In this document: positions 54,726-63,516 of the stretch, piece by piece
Numbering within the stretch: the first letter of the stretch is position 1
How the letters are laid out: the number at the start of each line of letters is the position of its first letter
Assembly: GCA_029860345.1 (NCBI GenBank)
Contig: JAOUBJ010000002.1
Span: 1 to 64,000 of the forward strand
Direction of reading: 5' to 3'
DNA: 64,000 bases
Source of the DNA: Candidatus Zixiibacteriota bacterium
GTDB taxonomy: Bacteria > Zixibacteria > MSB-5A5 > GN15 > FEB-12
Made by a program: the position numbers and the translations under genes
The notes under the pieces: generated by a model
What the model saw: the letters and a program-made list of their open reading frames with translations, nothing else
Told to the model about the DNA's origin: nothing
Databases searched by the model: none

Positions 54726-56174
54726 CTATATGGCGTAAACGATCAAGTCCATTTTTCCAAGAGCCGCAAACCGGTCAACATCGCCCGCCCCACGGAAAAC
54801 CAGAGTGATCTGGCTGACCGAGGGCGACCTCAACATATCCTGCGGATGCAGTGCCACTTTATTACCATAGGTCACGACATCAATCTCCACCGGGTCGGTC
54901 TCACCCAGACCGCGAGCTTCGTTAAGCCCCAGGCGCACCTGCATGCTGGTCCATCGGGCGGTGTCGACAAGGTCCTTGTTCAAGAGCACCACGGTATCTG
55001 TCACGGCGGCCGGGTTGGCGATGTCGATTGTCAGGTAAGTGAGTTCCCCCACTTGCTCGGTGTGACAACTGCCGTAGTCGACCACGCGGTAAGTCTGGCC
55101 ATGGTAGGTCAGGGTATCGGTGGCTACCGCCTGTTCGCCCAGTTGCTCTTTCTTGACTTGAGCCAGATAGCCGAACACGCCGCGTACCTGGGTGAGGATA
55201 TCGTCGATAGCCCGAATATGGCCACCGAGGTCGTTGTGGTTGTAATCGGCCAGAAGGAAGGCATCTACATGCGACATGAACCGACCGACATCGGAGTTCA
55301 TCTCCTTGACAAAGAACCGCTCGTTGAGCAGGTCTTTCAGACCCGGTTGCAGGTTCAAGAGAGTCGTGAACGACCTGAACAGTTTCTTGAAAAACATGAC
55401 CAGTTGGATCGGATGGCCGGCATTTTTCCCCACAATGTAATCGTCCAGAGTGGAGCTGAGATGGTAGGCAAACTGATATATGGTATCCTTGAACGCCTGC
55501 TGCAAATCCGTCTTCTCGCCGGACAACGCACCCCCCGAGCAGACTGCCATGTAGGCGCGCGAGGACAACGATAAGAGGTTTTCCAGACGGTTACGATAAT
55601 CCAGCGCCTTGGCCGTCAGTTGTTCGTCGGCATACAAAGAAATGCAGGGTGGATAGTAATACTCCGCCGGGGCGACATCGGATGAGCCTACCGTGAGCGA
55701 TGCGATTTGGAAGTACTGTCCGGTCGGCAGGTCGGGCGGTGAGCCCAAAGCCAGTTTGTAGTTACCGGCCAGGTAGGGCAGACGGGGCAGGTCATCCTGC
55801 GGGTCCGGCTCGCCGACCGGTTGCCGGACGCTGGTATCGATTCCGATGTAAACCGGCACTTCGTTCGATCCAACATCACTTTCGGCCCGAACTTGTTCCC
55901 TGGTAGCTTCGTTAATCTCGATAACGCCGCCGTCGGGGGTGATGGCTTGGCATCTGACAACCTCGACTCGCAAACGGTTTCCCGATACGGAAAGGTTCAA
56001 GCTCAAAGCCGGCTGGCCGGAGAAAGACTTGCGCACCAGGCCATAACGATCACCCACGTCAAGGGCATACCAGCGGGCCAGTTCTTCAAAGTACTTTTCC
56101 TGATCTTTGAGATGCTGTTGCGTTATCAGCATCCCATCCTGCCAGTTTACCGAATATAAGTTCAAGTCAGTCAT
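54726..56174 (-). CDS. tssK: Type VI secretion baseplate protein TssK
   Basis: 482 residues, within the usual range. The N-terminal motif NWQDGMLITQQHLKDQEKYF matches the TssK signature (W-x-E/D-G-M-x2-x-x-Q-H). Further along are RLPYLAGNYKLALG and FQIASLTVGSS, then a helical part (about 215-345), then a C-terminal beta domain (GELTYLTIDI, VALHPQDMLRSPSVSQITLV). TssK links the baseplate wedges to the membrane complex and is a hallmark of type VI systems, absent from phage tails and extracellular contractile systems. It sits 67 bases after the TssG-like gene and one base before the TssL-like gene. Confidence 0.85.
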   Translation of the reverse strand: MTDLNLYSVNWQDGMLITQQHLKDQEKYFEELARWYALDVGDRYGLVRKSFSGQPALSLNLSVSGNRLRVEVVRCQAITPDGGVIEINEATREQVRAESDVGSNEVPVYIGIDTSVRQPVGEPDPQDDLPRLPYLAGNYKLALGSPPDLPTGQYFQIASLTVGSSDVAPAEYYYPPCISLYADEQLTAKALDYRNRLENLLSLSSRAYMAVCSGGALSGEKTDLQQAFKDTIYQFAYHLSSTLDDYIVGKNAGHPIQLVMFFKKLFRSFTTLLNLQPGLKDLLNERFFVKEMNSDVGRFMSHVDAFLLADYNHNDLGGHIRAIDDILTQVRGVFGYLAQVKKEQLGEQAVATDTLTYHGQTYRVVDYGSCHTEQVGELTYLTIDIANPAAVTDTVVLLNKDLVDTARWTSMQVRLGLNEARGLGETDPVEIDVVTYGNKVALHPQDMLRSPSVSQITLVFRGAGDVDRFAALGKMDLIVYAI

Positions 56175-56241
56175 TGTTTTGCCTTTGGCTTATCGGGGAA
56201 ATCTATGTCTGAGATCATCGTGTGTCAAGGTTATATTCCCG

Positions 56242-57186
56242 TCATGCTCGCAACTGGGTGGGATGGCGGTCTTTTGTTACAAAGGCCGAGTAACCAAGCA
56301 GGCTTCCGGCTTTTGATGAACCGAGTTCCAAGTCGCCTCCGGCTACCTTAATGCGGACAATACAATCCAGATTGGTCGGCATGCAGATACTCAGGATCCA
56401 CTCCAGTTTCCGACGCTGCGGTTTACCCGGCAGCAGTTCGCTCGCCTCGTCGGCAGGAACGCCGCTGATTGTCAGTTGGTAGCTGGAGTCACATTCACTG
56501 AACGAGCGGCCGATTATCAGATCTTCCCCAAGACGGCTGGAGTCCTCTCCCAGGCGACAACGAATACCTTCCGGGATGTCGTACCGGGCGGCAACGTTCT
56601 CTTCGAAATCAAATGTGTAACCGAACAAGTAGCGCAGCACTCCGGCTACGAATTGAGGACTGCCCGCCCACATGTGGAACCCCGGCATGATAGCCGACCA
56701 CAGAAGAGGTTCGCGCACACTGTCGGGCGCTTCAGGCAACACGAACTCGAACAGCTTCAGAAACCTAAGCAGGTAATCCAGGTTTACCAAAGCCAGTGAA
56801 TACTCCAGTTTCTCGTGGGTGGCGACGGCGTTGTAGCGTGCCACCGAACCGTCGAACGGTGCCATCAAATGACGAGCATCATTCTCCCAACCATCGCCGC
56901 GCGCCTGACCGGAATGCCACCCGTAAAAGAATTGATATGGTAGAAAGTCAACGGCCGACACCATACCGACATCAAGGACAACCGGCGTGTCGGTATCGAG
57001 CGGCTGTCCGGCGGCCGGCTGTTGACTGAGAATCTCTCCCAGATAGTTGCGGTGTTCACCCACCGCCCGGATGGATACGTTGTGGATATCAACACCGAGT
57101 TTCATCAACAGGGTCAAGGCTGTGGCATAGTGGAAGGGGTGGTGCCGGTCGGTCAATTGGGGCATGCTGGCACGATCTGAGTTCAT
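56242..57186 (-). CDS. TssG-like baseplate protein with N-terminal PASTA-like segment
   Basis: 314 residues. Its place after tssF (4-base ATGA overlap) and before tssK fits TssG. The last 110 residues agree with the TssG C-terminal part: RLGEDLIIGRSFSE, then SGVPADEASELLPG, then RRKLEWILSICMPTNLD and LLGYSAFV. Residues about 16-75 instead look like a PASTA domain: ATALTLLMKLG, then GEILSQQPAAGQPLDTDTPV followed by VLDVG. PASTA modules are typically found in kinases and penicillin-binding proteins outside the cytoplasm, so one inside a cytoplasmic baseplate protein is unexpected. The middle part is not recognised. Start chosen at 57186; a second Met at codon 8 is possible. Confidence 0.65.
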   Translation of the reverse strand: MNSDRASMPQLTDRHHPFHYATALTLLMKLGVDIHNVSIRAVGEHRNYLGEILSQQPAAGQPLDTDTPVVLDVGMVSAVDFLPYQFFYGWHSGQARGDGWENDARHLMAPFDGSVARYNAVATHEKLEYSLALVNLDYLLRFLKLFEFVLPEAPDSVREPLLWSAIMPGFHMWAGSPQFVAGVLRYLFGYTFDFEENVAARYDIPEGIRCRLGEDSSRLGEDLIIGRSFSECDSSYQLTISGVPADEASELLPGKPQRRKLEWILSICMPTNLDCIVRIKVAGGDLELGSSKAGSLLGYSAFVTKDRHPTQLRA

Positions 57187-58847
57187 CTTAGATCGATCTC
57201 GACGGCAAACTGGGTGTTGACCGGAGTACGCGCTTTAAGAAAGCTCGCCAGGCGATGTTCTAACAGGCCGGTCTCTTCATCCGAATGAAAGTCATCTTTG
57301 TTGGCGGCAACGGTGACCACGATGCACCTTCGGACACCACGCTCGAATCGTTGCACACCATTATGGCACGTCACATTCTGAATACGTGGATCGAACGATT
57401 TTGTCCACTTGGCAATCTCGTCGAAAGTCAAGGCACGGTCCCTGCTGCGCAGACGTGAAGATGCCTCGGAGATCACTTGTTCTTCCGTCTTGGCCGGAAT
57501 GGCCCCACTGACCGAGATTATGTTTAGGGCCTCATCGATGCCGGGATGGTTCTCATACAATTCGGTAATACTTCCGGCCGAAATCCCATTGGCCTCCACG
57601 CCGGCCGTGATGGTGTAAGCTACTTTGATAGCGTCCGGCGGGTTATCGATCTGTGTCGTGAAATCGAACCACAGGGCAAGACGATCGGAGCGCTCCTCCA
57701 GCGAATAGTGGCCTAACTCGCGATCAGACAGCACCTCATGGGTGGGGACATATTCGCGATTATTGGAATCGATCACGCTGGTGACCTCGAAAATGGTGCT
57801 TATACTCTCAGGCAACTCCAGTTCGACCAGGCGGCTGCCGCCGGTATGTTTGAACGATGTCTGCTCGGTCTTGTTGACAACCACAAAACAGTCGAAGTGA
57901 ATTCCCAGCGGCTCCAGAAGTTTGGCTCGGTCGCCACCCGGCGGAAGATCGATGCGAATCCACCAGAGGTTATCCTCGGTCGGTGGCTCAATGCCGTATT
58001 TGGCAATCAAACTCGCCAGAGTCTCGCTGGGTGGACCGGCATCCCAGGTTGTACTGAATTCCTCCGGAAGAACGGCAAAACTGTCGGCCAACGGCTGGAA
58101 CAAATCAGCGGTCGACCTGAGTCCGCCCCAGTCAAGAGCGTTGCCGTTGGTTTGATACAACTCCTCAAGCGTACAACCGAGGCCGGGGCAGAAGCTGCTA
58201 TCTTCGTAAAACGATCCGAAGTGCGTTCCCGGGTACCAGCGTCCCCAGCGAATCTGCTTGAGCGCCGCCGGGTCGCCGTTCAGGAAGGCAACAGCCTTGC
58301 TCAGGTGAGCGCTGGGTCCATCATATTCTATAGCTATAAAAAGTTGGTCATTGCCACCATTGGTAGTATCGGGCTGGGCTGAGGCCGCCTGGGACGGCGA
58401 GTCCGAGGATAGTTTGACCAGCTTGTCACCGCTCTTGAGGTAGACGTGCTTGACCAGCGCTTTCAGCAGTTTCTCCGTTCGCAAAGGGGAGAAGAAAAAG
58501 GTCTGACCACCTTCTCGTTTTTCTTTATGGAAGAAGCGTGTGTGCGGGTCCACCTCAACGGCCGGATCGGACGGTTGGCATTTCATTACGGTGAAAGCAG
58601 GTACCGGCCAGCGACGGCATTCCGGCGCCAGTGAGCGTATCAACGATGCTTTGGCCACCTCCCAGGTGCTGCCGACTTTGCGATCAATGTTGGCCAGTTG
58701 GTTCGCGTACATCTGCAATAGAATCCGCAGGATAGGATCCATGCGCTCCGATGACTCCGGCACTTCCGGGTTGAAGGCGCGCAACTCGCGGTGCATCTGG
58801 GCGAAAATAGTGTCGGCCGATCTAGGTTCGTGAGTATCCATGGTCAA
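57183..58847 (-). CDS. tssF: Type VI secretion baseplate protein TssF
   Basis: 554 residues, within the TssF range. The N-terminus has the expected helical start with RMDPILRILLQMYANQLANI, then SLIRSLAPECRRWPVPAF and the beta-rich part with DPHTRFFHKEKREGG. The C-terminal section resembles baseplate J/gp6-like proteins (VSGAIPAKTEEQVISEASSR, RDRALTFDEIAKWTKSFDP, FLKARTPVNTQFAVEID). TssF and TssG form the wedge with TssE and TssK. It overlaps the TssG-like gene by four bases and follows tssE by 22. Confidence 0.85.
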   Translation of the reverse strand: MTMDTHEPRSADTIFAQMHRELRAFNPEVPESSERMDPILRILLQMYANQLANIDRKVGSTWEVAKASLIRSLAPECRRWPVPAFTVMKCQPSDPAVEVDPHTRFFHKEKREGGQTFFFSPLRTEKLLKALVKHVYLKSGDKLVKLSSDSPSQAASAQPDTTNGGNDQLFIAIEYDGPSAHLSKAVAFLNGDPAALKQIRWGRWYPGTHFGSFYEDSSFCPGLGCTLEELYQTNGNALDWGGLRSTADLFQPLADSFAVLPEEFSTTWDAGPPSETLASLIAKYGIEPPTEDNLWWIRIDLPPGGDRAKLLEPLGIHFDCFVVVNKTEQTSFKHTGGSRLVELELPESISTIFEVTSVIDSNNREYVPTHEVLSDRELGHYSLEERSDRLALWFDFTTQIDNPPDAIKVAYTITAGVEANGISAGSITELYENHPGIDEALNIISVSGAIPAKTEEQVISEASSRLRSRDRALTFDEIAKWTKSFDPRIQNVTCHNGVQRFERGVRRCIVVTVAANKDDFHSDEETGLLEHRLASFLKARTPVNTQFAVEIDLR

Positions 58848-58869
58848 TTTATCGCTTCAGGCCCGACTT

Positions 58870-59244
58870 TTAACCCAGGCCATAGGAGGCTTCGAATTTC
58901 AGTTCCTCCTTGCCGTCCTTGAAATTCCCGGACACCTTTACGGTGATGCCAAGGATGTGCGGGGCCGACTCCGTGGCTAGTCCGAACGACACGGTGACGT
59001 TGTAGAGTCGCTTTTCAAAACTGTCGATGGCGTTTCGCAAACTGGCTCGTACATCGGCTTTGTTGGCAGCGTACAAGTCGGCGTATTCTTTATCCCAGAG
59101 ATCGCAACCGAAGTCCGGGCTGAAGCCTATCGAGCCGATACGGGTGCTGATAATCAGCCCCACCGAGTGTCTGATTGAATCGTCTAAGTCCGATCGGGCC
59201 AGGTAGCCGTCGCGCATTACCAGGGGGAGGGACAAATATTCCAT
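58870..59244 (-). CDS. tssE: Type VI secretion baseplate protein TssE (gp25-like)
   Basis: 124 residues, typical of gp25-like proteins. SIRHSVGLIISTRIGSIGFS holds the conserved helix with the family's R-x-G-S-x-x-x-x-P-x-F-G pattern, completed by PDFGCDLWDKEY. The C-terminal part is a beta strand set (ITVKVSGNFKDGKEELKFEA). It starts the sheath at the baseplate. Its ATG overlaps the TGA of vgrG (TGATG), so the two are probably translated together. Confidence 0.85.
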   Translation of the reverse strand: MEYLSLPLVMRDGYLARSDLDDSIRHSVGLIISTRIGSIGFSPDFGCDLWDKEYADLYAANKADVRASLRNAIDSFEKRLYNVTVSFGLATESAPHILGITVKVSGNFKDGKEELKFEASYGLG

Positions 59245-61031
59245 CAGTTTATCTTAACGAGACCGCCCTTGATTTCTGTCATGGCATCACCCTGGACCTT
59301 AGCAGTCGGCGCCTTGATGCTGATCTGGGCGCCACCTTTGGATTCGTGGTTGATGCTGCCTTCGCTTGAGAAATTTCCACCCGCCTTGATTTTTGTATCC
59401 ATCGTGCTCTCGGCTTCCAGACCGCCGCCAGACTTGAGCGTAATATCGCCGGTTGTGCTTTCGAGACTGATGTTGGCGCCTTTGAGGCTGATGTCACCGT
59501 CGGTCTCGATGGTGATCTTGGGGCCGTCGGCGCTGAGTGTGATGGTGTTGCCGGACGGTTGCGTGATACAGATGGTCTCGCTGCCGTCAGCATCGTGGAA
59601 GTAAATCTCGTTGCCGCTCTTGGTGCGGAAGAGCTTCAGATCGTTCTGAGCGGCATCAAATCCGGCATCGTGGTCGTTCGGCGGTTTGTCGACGCCGTTA
59701 TACAGAGCGCCGATCACCAGCGGACGATCCGGATCACCGTGTTCGAAAGCTATCAACACCTCGTCATCGATCTCCGGCAGGCAAAAGAATCCCTTTTCAC
59801 TCCCGGCGTGCGGCGCCATTACCCGTAGCCAGCGCTCAGGTTCGGCCGCAGTGGTTCCGTCGCTCCATTCCAACTTGACCTTCACGCGACCCAGGTTCTC
59901 GGGGTCTTCAGTGCTGGTGACGAGCGCGCTCTGAATATCGGTTAACGGATTGCGTTGGTGTCTTTTCGTCGGGTAGGCGGTCTCCAGCGGCGTGCAGGTG
60001 AAACTGTTGGTGTATTCACCTCTGATATATCGATGGCCGACGGACTTGATCCAGTGTGGTCCGTGGAAATCGCTGGGCATACCGGATATCTTGACGCAGG
60101 CGCCGATCTTAAGTCTGGGATCACGCGACCGTCCCGAACAATGCACCATGCGCCCAACCGATGCTTCACGCGCACTCTCAATTGATTTGTCCAACGACGA
60201 TTGACTGTCCGGTTTGAGCCCGGAAACAAAACTGCCTTCCGGGTACAGGTTCTTGGAAGCATCGTGCGACAACTTGGCCAGACCCGAGATGGACGTTTGT
60301 AGCGAGCCGGAAGTCTCGCCGTCGTACACTTCCTTTCTGACTTGATCATAAGACTGCGCGGCGAATTTCTCTGTCCGGGTTCCGAGTCCCATTTTGAACT
60401 CGAACAGCATCTGACGAAAAGTCAACTCCACGTCACTGCTTGAGGCGGCGGCTTTGCCGACCGTGAACTCGGAGCCGTCGTAATATGCAAACAGACCGCT
60501 GAGTCCGGCCAGGCGCATGACAAACTGGAAGTCACTTTCGCGGTACTGAACGCAGTGGGCCAACTGGGCCTCGGTCGACGCGACGGAGCCGACGGTAATG
60601 GGATGGTTGTTCAGCACTTGAGTGATGATTTCACTGGCCTTCATGTCATGATACAGTTTGTTGCGCAGCGGACCGTCCATGACATTCGTCGGGCTGTGGG
60701 CTGTGATGGTGATCGAGTTTATCATGTCGACCGTGTTTTCATGGCGGACTTCGGTAACCACCCCGATGAATTCCATGGCTGTAATGGGACGGGGTTCGTC
60801 AGCGACCTCGTCCGTCTCCACCTTCAACGAAATCGTCTCACCGAGGAAGCCCGAGAACTCCTGCGTCCCGGAGAATTCGCTCAGGTCCGCCTCTGCACCC
60901 AGGCCGTGCAGCTCGATTTTAAGAACATGGTGCCGATCAACATACTGGTCCAGTTTGATACTGGAGACAGACGACAGGAACTCACGGTCGATCTCTTGGT
61001 CGGCAACTTTGATCTTAAAATCGTAGGCCAT
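59244..61031 (-). CDS. vgrG: Type VI secretion spike protein VgrG
   Basis: 595 residues. gp27-like region first (about 1-340: ISMKVETD-type strands, YRESDFQFVMRLAGLSGLFA, GRMVHCSGRSRDPRLKIGAC). The gp5-like OB fold follows (ALVTSTEDPENLGRVKVKLEW, then HAGSEKGFFCLPEIDDEVLI and HGDPDRPLVIGALYN). A repetitive triple-helix needle runs from about 480 to the end (ITLSADGPKITIETDGDISL, MTEIKGGLVKIN). There is no C-terminal effector extension. No PAAR-like tip gene lies next to it. It sits between hcp (83 bases) and tssE (overlap). Confidence 0.95.
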   Translation of the reverse strand: MAYDFKIKVADQEIDREFLSSVSSIKLDQYVDRHHVLKIELHGLGAEADLSEFSGTQEFSGFLGETISLKVETDEVADEPRPITAMEFIGVVTEVRHENTVDMINSITITAHSPTNVMDGPLRNKLYHDMKASEIITQVLNNHPITVGSVASTEAQLAHCVQYRESDFQFVMRLAGLSGLFAYYDGSEFTVGKAAASSSDVELTFRQMLFEFKMGLGTRTEKFAAQSYDQVRKEVYDGETSGSLQTSISGLAKLSHDASKNLYPEGSFVSGLKPDSQSSLDKSIESAREASVGRMVHCSGRSRDPRLKIGACVKISGMPSDFHGPHWIKSVGHRYIRGEYTNSFTCTPLETAYPTKRHQRNPLTDIQSALVTSTEDPENLGRVKVKLEWSDGTTAAEPERWLRVMAPHAGSEKGFFCLPEIDDEVLIAFEHGDPDRPLVIGALYNGVDKPPNDHDAGFDAAQNDLKLFRTKSGNEIYFHDADGSETICITQPSGNTITLSADGPKITIETDGDISLKGANISLESTTGDITLKSGGGLEAESTMDTKIKAGGNFSSEGSINHESKGGAQISIKAPTAKVQGDAMTEIKGGLVKIN

Positions 61032-61114
61032 GTTGCTTGGTATCCTCGCGGTTCCAGGTCTTCAGTCGGTGCCGGGCAGGCAATTATACCCGCCCGACAC
61101 ACTACAACAGTGTC

Positions 61115-61525
61115 TTATTCCTGCCAACGGTTGTCGACTTCGGCGTCGCCGACGACCACCTTGTGGCACGAAATCTCGAAATAGATAAATATCTGATCCT
61201 GCGGACGATCTTTGACGTGCGGGATGGTCTCGACAAACTTGGTCACGAAACCTTCCTCCCAGGTCAATTCTTTCATGATGGCGTCATCAGGATTATGGAA
61301 GGTGACCTTGCCGGCCTTCCAGTTCGGTTTGCTCGAATCCATCGCCCAACGAGCGATGTCAACGTTGCCCTCAGGGTCACTCTCGATGGTAACCTTGATC
61401 GTTCCGGCGTGAGCACGGTCCGACGGGCGACCGGTCTCGTCGCGGGCGGTGTACAATTCGTATGATATCTCGTAAACGTTGTCATACTTCACACCGTCGA
61501 TTTCCAAAAATGGTCTTCTGGCCAT
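61115..61525 (-). CDS. hcp: Type VI secretion tube protein Hcp (TssD)
   Basis: 136 residues, with AAGGAGAAGG before the ATG. The sequence is of the Bacteroidetes-like tube type: YELYTARDETGRPSDRAHAG, then TIKVTIESDPEGNVDIARWA, then FHNPDDAIMKELTWEEGFVT and IFIYFEISCHKVVVGDAEV. It should form stacked hexameric rings inside the sheath. The strong ribosome-binding site fits a highly made subunit. It follows tssC by 68 bases. Confidence 0.85.
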   Translation of the reverse strand: MARRPFLEIDGVKYDNVYEISYELYTARDETGRPSDRAHAGTIKVTIESDPEGNVDIARWAMDSSKPNWKAGKVTFHNPDDAIMKELTWEEGFVTKFVETIPHVKDRPQDQIFIYFEISCHKVVVGDAEVDNRWQE

Positions 61526-61593
61526 GGCCTTCTCCTTTTAGCCTCAGCGTTTTCGTTACAGTATAGTTGTTTGCTTACTTTCTGTTCAGGTTC

Positions 61594-63015
61594 CTACTTA
61601 TCCTTCACATTGGTAGCGTCGCCTTCGTTCCAGGCTTCGAATTCGATGACAAATGTACGCGCCGGATACTTCGGGTTCAAAGCGACTTTGATGCCCACTT
61701 CCTGACGTTTGCGCATCTCTTCGTCTGCGAAAATCTGCACGTCATAGTCCTGAAGGATATTGTCACCACCCGAAATCGCTTTCATGAACTTGTCAATGTC
61801 CTTCCGCATGGTATCGATAAACTTCTGATCAATCACCGAGAAGGTCTGTTTGTTGAGATATTGACGCAAGTTCTTGTAAACATAGTCATAGGTGCGACGG
61901 ATCGAATAGACGTCAAATGTCTCCTTTGTGAACAGGGTCGAAGCACCCATGGCTACGGCTGAACCTTCGAAGTCAACCATAGGGATCAGGCCTTTCTCGA
62001 CGATCTTGGAAGCATCGACCTGATTGGCCCGGAAACGTATGTACTTGGCTTCAGCAACTTTGCCATACTTGAAGCCGGCCGACGGTTGCTGCATGCCAGT
62101 CGTGGTATCACCTTTGTACATCATACCGGCCACAGCCGCCGAGGGTGGTATCCACATGTCATCGTCTTCATACTGGTTGGCGCCACGCGCCTGCAGATAG
62201 TTGGCGAAGACGGATACATACTGCTTGTAGTCGTCGATACCGGACAAGTTGGCGTAGTTCGGGTCGTCAAGCATCTCCATGATATCTTCAAAAGTCTCAA
62301 AGTTCGGCAGGTCGGTCATGACATGCACCTTATTGGGGAGTCCCAACTGGCGAGCGACCGTGTCGATATTCTCCACACTGCCAAGGTAACCGGGGACAAC
62401 AGCCATTGAGAAACAGTCTTTAATGCCCCACTCACGATACAAGTCGGCCACCGCCTTGGCCACTTCCTCGAACTTGTCTTTGTCGTCCGGATCGGTCAGT
62501 TCCTCAGCCGAGACATTGGCGAAATAGACGTTGACCTTTTCGTCCGGCTCCTGCTGGGCATTGGCAAAAAACTTGTCAATGGCCCGATAGGTGGTTTCCA
62601 GTTCGCGGCTGGACTGATGCACCTTTTTCATGTTCTTGTCGAGGTTGGTTTCAAGCTTGGTCGCCTGTTCGTTCAGCGACTTGCGGACCTCATCCAGATT
62701 GTCACTCTGACTGAGATACTGCACCCACAATTTCAACCTCTCACCCAGGAGTTTGCGTTGCACCGCGAACTCTTTTTTGGTCAGGAACTCTTTGCGCTGA
62801 AAGTCCTTCTTGGGATCAAGCCATTCGATACCCCGAACCAGATCACCGTCGGCTGTTTTGAACGACGGCAGGAGATTAGCCAGTTTCTTGAAATCCCCGA
62901 AAGAATCGCTCAACAATGACGCGAAATCTTCATCGGAGATCTTTTCCGCCGCGGCCGGCTGCGCCGGTGCTGCTTCGGCTGCCTGCGGTTGAGCTTGTTT
63001 TTCTTCTTCACCCAT
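61594..63015 (-). CDS. tssC: Type VI secretion sheath large subunit TssC
   Basis: 473 residues. An Ala/Gln/Pro-rich front (residues 1-25) precedes a helical segment, FLTKKEFAVQRKLLGERLKL, of the kind found in Bacteroidetes TssC. The sheath core follows: WGIKDCFSMAVVPGYLG, MWIPPSAAVAGMMYKGD, GLIPMVDFEGSAVAMGAST, SIRRTYDYVYKNLRQYLNKQ, and an end PARTFVIEFEAWNEGD. It pairs with TssB to make the contractile sheath. The gap to tssB is 24 bases. Confidence 0.92.
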   Translation of the reverse strand: MGEEEKQAQPQAAEAAPAQPAAAEKISDEDFASLLSDSFGDFKKLANLLPSFKTADGDLVRGIEWLDPKKDFQRKEFLTKKEFAVQRKLLGERLKLWVQYLSQSDNLDEVRKSLNEQATKLETNLDKNMKKVHQSSRELETTYRAIDKFFANAQQEPDEKVNVYFANVSAEELTDPDDKDKFEEVAKAVADLYREWGIKDCFSMAVVPGYLGSVENIDTVARQLGLPNKVHVMTDLPNFETFEDIMEMLDDPNYANLSGIDDYKQYVSVFANYLQARGANQYEDDDMWIPPSAAVAGMMYKGDTTTGMQQPSAGFKYGKVAEAKYIRFRANQVDASKIVEKGLIPMVDFEGSAVAMGASTLFTKETFDVYSIRRTYDYVYKNLRQYLNKQTFSVIDQKFIDTMRKDIDKFMKAISGGDNILQDYDVQIFADEEMRKRQEVGIKVALNPKYPARTFVIEFEAWNEGDATNVKDK

Positions 63016-63039
63016 TTATTCATTTCCTCGTTTTGTCAT

Positions 63040-63480
63040 CTATTCGGTGAGCAGGTCAATGTAATAGTTGGCCGCCTTCAAAAGCGCTTCCTTCTTTTCT
63101 TTTTCAGCCAGCGTCTTCTTGAGTGCGTTGTTCTTCTTGAGCTGCTTGTCGAGATCGGCCATCATCTCCTTCGAGTAGTACGTCTTCTGGAGGAAGTCGT
63201 TCTTTTCGATGAGTTCCTTGGAAGTGAAGTCTTTCATCCCTTTGACCTCAAACTCAGCGTTGACCGGTTCGCCTTCGGCCGACTCAAGTTCAGCCGAAAA
63301 TCCGGGACGGAATTTCTCAAACACTTCTTTTAGGTTATTGCAGCGGGTTGGGGAGACATCGGCGTCCTCTTCGGCATTAAGACGCGCCATGTAGAGCATC
63401 TTGTTGGAAGGGAGCAATTCAACAGGTATCGAATCGTCTTTCTTGATCCTTTCCGTTGCTCCGAGAATAAACTTGGCCAT
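63040..63480 (-). CDS. tssB: Type VI secretion sheath small subunit TssB
   Basis: 146 residues. The N-terminal strands (MAKFILGATERIKKDDSIPV) and the central VKGMKDFTSKELIEKNDFLQ fit TssB, whose F-x-x-M-x-D-F motif is clear. The C-terminal half is helical and lysine-rich (LDKQLKKNNALKKTLAEKEK), the part that in TssB presents a recognition helix to ClpV or packs with TssC. It lies 36 bases after clpV. Confidence 0.85.
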   Translation of the reverse strand: MAKFILGATERIKKDDSIPVELLPSNKMLYMARLNAEEDADVSPTRCNNLKEVFEKFRPGFSAELESAEGEPVNAEFEVKGMKDFTSKELIEKNDFLQKTYYSKEMMADLDKQLKKNNALKKTLAEKEKKEALLKAANYYIDLLTE

Positions 63481-63516
63481 TCAATCCTCCGTTTTGCTAA
63501 TTCATTTTGCCTTAGT

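Noticed and set aside
54693-55574. Open frame of 293 codons on the plus strand opposite tssK
   Set aside because: tssK on the other strand has a clear signature and fits the operon; the plus-strand frame has no recognisable motifs.
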